Source: Sandaracinus amylolyticus (lineage in GTDB: Bacteria > Myxococcota_A > Polyangia > Polyangiales > Sandaracinaceae). Taken from it: a stretch of DNA of 64,000 nt. The stretch lies in contig NZ_CP011125.1 of NCBI RefSeq assembly GCF_000737325.1, forward strand, positions 6,758,001 through 6,822,000, written 5' to 3'. A model generated the notes under the pieces. The model saw only the letters and a list, made by a program, of their open reading frames with translations, was not told the origin of the DNA and ran no database searches. Shown here piece by piece: positions 60,907 to 64,000 of the stretch. The first letter of the stretch is position 1, and each line of letters starts with the position of its first letter. A program made the position numbers and the translations under genes.

Positions 60907-61554
60907 TCAGCGGATCGACGTCTGCGACGCCCGGGTGCCGCCGATCGTCGACATGTCCATCACGGTGCGCGCGCCGTGCATCGCGCTCACGCCGCCGGAG
61001 ACGACGAACGCCATGAACTGCGCGGGATCGGCGTCGACGAACTCGACGCGCTCGCGCGGCACGACGATGACGTTGCCCGCGAAGTTGTAGGCCTGCGGCA
61101 GGTACACCGCGACGTGCCCCGCGAGGCGCGGATCGTCGAAGCGATCGCAGGTCACGAACCCGAAGACCTTCACGAGCCCGCTCGCGTCGACCGCGACCAT
61201 CGCCGGGCGATCGAAGCTCTTCTTGTCGCCGACGAAGGCGCCGAGCAGGTCCTTGATGCTCGAGTACAGGACGCTGACCACCGGCAGGTGCGCGATGCCG
61301 CGCTCGAGCACGCCGATCACCGCTTGCCCAGCGACGTTCGACGCGACGAACCCGGTCACGAGGATCAGCGCCAGCGTGAGGACGAGCCCGAGCCCCGGGA
61401 TGCCGATCCCGATGAGCGAGTCGAGCCAGCTCAGCACGAGCCAGACCGTCCACAGCGTGCCGACGGTGGGCACGAACACCAGCAATCCCTGACCGAACCA
61501 GCGCGCGACGCGCGCGAGCGGCCCTTCCTTGCGACGACGCCGCGACGAGGACAT
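60907..61554 (-). CDS. DUF502 family membrane protein
   Basis: A 215-residue membrane protein of the DUF502 family. Two helices near residues 22-45 and 55-75 (LLVFVPTVGTLWTVWLVLSWLD, GLVLTLALILVTGFVAS) and the conserved cytoplasmic part LPVVSVLYSSIKDLLGAF and FVTCDR, VYLPQAYNFAGNVIVVP are diagnostic. The family's function is not established. It lies 21 bases after the heme A synthase gene on the same strand. Confidence 0.9.
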   Translation of the reverse strand: MSSSRRRRKEGPLARVARWFGQGLLVFVPTVGTLWTVWLVLSWLDSLIGIGIPGLGLVLTLALILVTGFVASNVAGQAVIGVLERGIAHLPVVSVLYSSIKDLLGAFVGDKKSFDRPAMVAVDASGLVKVFGFVTCDRFDDPRLAGHVAVYLPQAYNFAGNVIVVPRERVEFVDADPAQFMAFVVSGGVSAMHGARTVMDMSTIGGTRASQTSIR

Positions 61555-61575
61555 GCGCGAACTGTACGCCGAGGG

Positions 61576-62532
61576 TCAGGCGATCGCAGCGCGCGTGACC
61601 GCGCTGGCGCGCGGCGCGCCGAGCGCGCTCGCACCGAGCAGCACGAGCGCGATCCACGCGACGTCGGCGAGCAGGAGATGCACGAGCTGCATCCACACCG
61701 GCGCGAGCAGCGCGAGGTTGAGCAGCCCCGCGCCCATCTGCACCGCGAGCGAGACCACGAGCGCGAGCGCGGCGCGGCGCACGCGCGCGTCGGGTCGCGC
61801 GGCGCTGATGAGCGCGCTCGCCATGACGAGGTAGAGGAACGTGCCGGTCGCGACGATCGGGTGGATCACGCGCAGCCGCACCAGGAAGTGCGCGGTGGGC
61901 GAGGCGTCGGCGGCGAGGCCCTCGGCGAGCGTCGCCGACGGGAAGAGCGTGTCGCCGAGCGCGGTGACCGCGCCGGCCATCCCGGTGACCACGAGCGCGA
62001 GCGCGCCGATCGCGACGTACCAGCCGACGCCACCGCCCGCGTCGAGCGCGCGCGACGCGCGCTCCGCGTCCGCCCACCACGCGGTGAGCGCGAGCGCTGC
62101 GACGAGCAGGAACGTGTTGACGAGGTGCAGCGCCATCCACGCGGCGCGGCCCGCGCTCGCGTCGTCCGCGACGTACTCGAGCAGCACGATGCCCGCGCCG
62201 AGCGCAGCCTCGGTGAGCATCAGGATCACCCCTGCGATCGCCGCGCGGCGCGCGAGGTGACCGCGCTCGAAGAGGCGCAGCGCCCACCCGACCTGGACGA
62301 GCACGAGCACCAGCGCGAGCCCCGACGTGAGGCGGTGCGTGAGCTCGATCGCGGTCTCGATCGACTCGGCGCGCGGGAGGATCTCGCCGTTGCAGTCGGG
62401 CCAGTGCGAGCCGCAGCCCGCGCCCGAGCCGGTGGCGCGCACGAACGCACCCCAGAGGATGACGCCGAGGTTGTAGGCGAGGACGCCCCACGAGAAGCGC
62501 GCGAACGACGCAATACGGCTCGTCTCGGTCAC
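61576..62532 (-). CDS. ctaA: Heme A synthase
   Basis: A 318-residue integral membrane enzyme with eight predicted helices, converting heme O to heme A for cytochrome aa3 oxidase. FVRATGSGAGCGSHWPDC has the first-loop Cys pair (Cys40, Cys47, CX6C) of Bacillus-type CtaA. ELTHRLTSG has a heme-ligand His66, and RVIHPIVATG and QLVHLLLAD carry the C-terminal His ligands. The internal repeat of two four-helix bundles is clear. ctaB and oxidase genes are not in the window. Confidence 0.92.
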   Translation of the reverse strand: MTETSRIASFARFSWGVLAYNLGVILWGAFVRATGSGAGCGSHWPDCNGEILPRAESIETAIELTHRLTSGLALVLVLVQVGWALRLFERGHLARRAAIAGVILMLTEAALGAGIVLLEYVADDASAGRAAWMALHLVNTFLLVAALALTAWWADAERASRALDAGGGVGWYVAIGALALVVTGMAGAVTALGDTLFPSATLAEGLAADASPTAHFLVRLRVIHPIVATGTFLYLVMASALISAARPDARVRRAALALVVSLAVQMGAGLLNLALLAPVWMQLVHLLLADVAWIALVLLGASALGAPRASAVTRAAIA

Positions 62533-62601
62533 GGCGGGCGCGATCTACTCCGCGTGCGACGCTGGGGCCAGCGCGGGCGGTCCTCCAGTGCGCGCGCGCC
62601 G

Positions 62602-62607
62602 TTGACA
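62602..62607 (+). promoter_or_regulatory. Consensus -35 hexamer upstream of the last gene
   Basis: TTGACA, rare in such GC-rich DNA, lies 30 bases before the GTG at 62637. The matching -10 (GATCCT after 17 bases) is poor, so the promoter call is tentative. Confidence 0.35.
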
Positions 62608-62636
62608 CCGCGCGCACGCGCTTCGATCCTGGGCTC

Positions 62637-64000
62637 GTGCGGCGTTCGCTCGCGCTCGCCACGAGCGCCTGGATCGCGATGGCGACCTTCGTGTCGGGCT
62701 GTCTCGTGAGCTTCGATCTCCCGAGCGACGCGGGGCCCTCCGACGCGAGCAGCACACCGCGCGACGCGAGCCTCGACGCAGCGCGCGCCGACGCGGCGCC
62801 CCTGCCCTTCGAGCCCTTTCCGCCGTTCGACGCGGGGCCTCCGCGCGGGCGCAACGCGCTGAGCTTCTCGCGCGTGGCGCTGGGCATCCAGGACGCGCAC
62901 GCCGCGCGCGGCGGCACGCAGATCTTCGACGTCGATCTCAACGACCACGACGGCGACGGTGATCTCGACGTGATCGTGCTCGACCGCGGCGGCCTGCCGC
63001 CGCAAGCGGACGCGGCGGCGCCGCCGAGCACCATGCTGCGCAGCGCGATCGTCGAGGCGAACGACGTGCGCTTCGACGACGTGACGACGAGCGTGTTCGC
63101 CACCGAGGGCTTCGAGTGGGACCTCTCGGGGCAGGACTGGCTCTTCTTCGCGCCGCTCGCGCCGAGCCTGCTCCTCGCGCCGCAGTACTTCGGCGCGGGG
63201 TGGGCGTACGAGGTCGCGTCGCCGCTGCGCTTCACCGTCGCGGAGCGCTTTCCCGGCGGCGTGAACGAGCTCGCCGGCGAGGGCTTCGCCGCGGGCGACG
63301 TGAACGGCGATGGGCGCCCCGACGTGCTCGCGACGAGCTGGGGCCGGCCGACGCAGCTCTTCCTGCGCACCGCGAGCGGCGGCTGGGAGGAGCGCTCGGA
63401 GTTCCCGCACGACCTCGTGTCGACGCGCAGCGCGTGGCTCGCCGACTTCGACGACGACGGGCGGCTCGATCTGCTCACGATGCCGTACGCCGAGACGCTC
63501 GTGGCGCGCGAGTGGCCCGCGTCGCTGCCGCCGATCGAGACGCACCTGATGCGCGGCCTGCCGGGAGGAGACTTCGAGAGCACGCGCGGCACGGCGGCGC
63601 TCGAGGACGAGGCGCTCAACGTCGGCATCGGCGCGGTCGGCGACTTCGACGGCGACGGGCGGCTCGACGTGTTCCAGGCGGGGCGGCGCGTCCCGCCCGA
63701 GAGCGCGCGCCCGATCTCGCCGGACGCACCGACCGAGATCCGCGTGCTCTTCAACGAGGGCGGGATGCAGTTCACGCCGGTCACGATCGATCTCGCGCTG
63801 CCGGCGCGCATCGTCGATCACGCGATCGTCGCGGACCTCGACAACGACGGTGATCTCGACGTCGCGATGCTCGCGGACGGGCTGCGCGTGTACCTGAGCG
63901 ACGGCGCGCGCGGCTTCACGTTCGCGCAGTTCACCGGCGTCTTCCACGAAGAGGGCGTCGCGGCCGGGGACGTCGATCTCGACGGCGACGTCGACGTGCT
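62637..64000 (+). CDS. FG-GAP repeat lipoprotein, 5' part
   Basis: The frame opens at GTG 62637 and stays open to the right edge, so the 3' end is missing. The N-terminus (LALATSAWIAMATFVSGC, Cys21) is a lipoprotein signal, followed by an Asp/Ala/Pro linker. The 454 visible residues hold at least five FG-GAP/VCBS-type repeats with calcium-binding loops (DVDLNDHDGDGDLDVIVLD, DVNGDGRPDVLA, DFDDDGRLDLLT, DFDGDGRLDVFQ, DLDNDGDLDVAML). It is probably a surface beta-propeller protein. Confidence 0.85.
   Translation, partial: MRRSLALATSAWIAMATFVSGCLVSFDLPSDAGPSDASSTPRDASLDAARADAAPLPFEPFPPFDAGPPRGRNALSFSRVALGIQDAHAARGGTQIFDVDLNDHDGDGDLDVIVLDRGGLPPQADAAAPPSTMLRSAIVEANDVRFDDVTTSVFATEGFEWDLSGQDWLFFAPLAPSLLLAPQYFGAGWAYEVASPLRFTVAERFPGGVNELAGEGFAAGDVNGDGRPDVLATSWGRPTQLFLRTASGGWEERSEFPHDLVSTRSAWLADFDDDGRLDLLTMPYAETLVAREWPASLPPIETHLMRGLPGGDFESTRGTAALEDEALNVGIGAVGDFDGDGRLDVFQAGRRVPPESARPISPDAPTEIRVLFNEGGMQFTPVTIDLALPARIVDHAIVADLDNDGDLDVAMLADGLRVYLSDGARGFTFAQFTGVFHEEGVAAGDVDLDGDVDV

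Noticed and set aside
60902-63811. Minus-strand open frame of about 970 codons
   Set aside because: It spans ctaA and DUF502 in the wrong frame and the FG-GAP gene in antisense; no motif is seen.

Overview
The window is very GC-rich (visibly about 70% or more) and gene-dense. It has many exported lipoproteins with Asp/Gly-rich linkers, MopE-type 'DDDCDG' repeat proteins, MYXO-CTERM-like C-terminal anchors, Hanks-type Ser/Thr kinases and a myxochelin-type siderophore locus. Together these point to a myxobacterium, most like a Sandaracinus-type member of the Polyangia (inference; no 16S or marker tree is available). No tRNA, rRNA, CRISPR array, IS element, prophage or attachment site was recognised.

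Layout. 1-12.6 kb: tail of an acidic/proline-rich protein, a hypothetical protein, a nitroreductase and a hydrolase divergent around a perfect 19-bp palindrome, a glycine-rich lipoprotein, then a tight run of secreted TPR-like protein, Ser/Thr kinase, formylglycine-generating enzyme and the sulfatase it probably activates, then a LysR/NmrA divergent pair. 12.7-25.4 kb: the two beta-oxidation genes (fadN-like and fadA-like), 9 kb apart, each preceded by the same TGACGCA-N-TGCGTxx operator-like palindrome. Between them lie a 21-bp-periodic repeat array, a MopE/cytochrome c lipoprotein, regulators, a TrxC-like thioredoxin and a trypsin-like lipoprotein. 25.4-27.3 kb: a membrane metallophosphoesterase and a membrane protein.

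27.3-45.6 kb is the centrepiece: a catecholate siderophore locus of myxochelin type. Leftward from a promoter carrying three Fur boxes run mxcL, a siderophore-interacting reductase, a DHB-AMP ligase, a free-standing aryl carrier protein, isochorismate synthase, isochorismatase, a methyltransferase, DHB dehydrogenase and a TonB-dependent receptor. Rightward run a C-A-PCP-R peptide synthetase (mxcG-like), a translationally coupled four-repeat Cys-rich lipoprotein, a GNAT protein, a beta-propeller-like lipoprotein and a PepSY membrane protein. The genes would make 2,3-dihydroxybenzoate from chorismate, load two copies onto lysine, release the product reductively as an aldehyde, convert that to alcohol or amine, and re-import and reduce the ferric complex. 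The split isochorismatase/carrier protein, the methyltransferase and the coupled lipoprotein are the least expected parts.

45.6-64 kb: small lipoproteins, an amidase-signature enzyme, a 2-oxoacid dehydrogenase E1 alpha without its E1 beta, lipoamide dehydrogenase, a Cys-rich lipoprotein and a nidogen-like MYXO-CTERM protein, lipB coupled to an EamA permease, a 43-bp tandem array, a secreted amidase with seven FG-GAP-like repeats, a GST, an STN-like lipoprotein, membrane proteins, heme A synthase, and the start of an FG-GAP lipoprotein that runs off the right edge.
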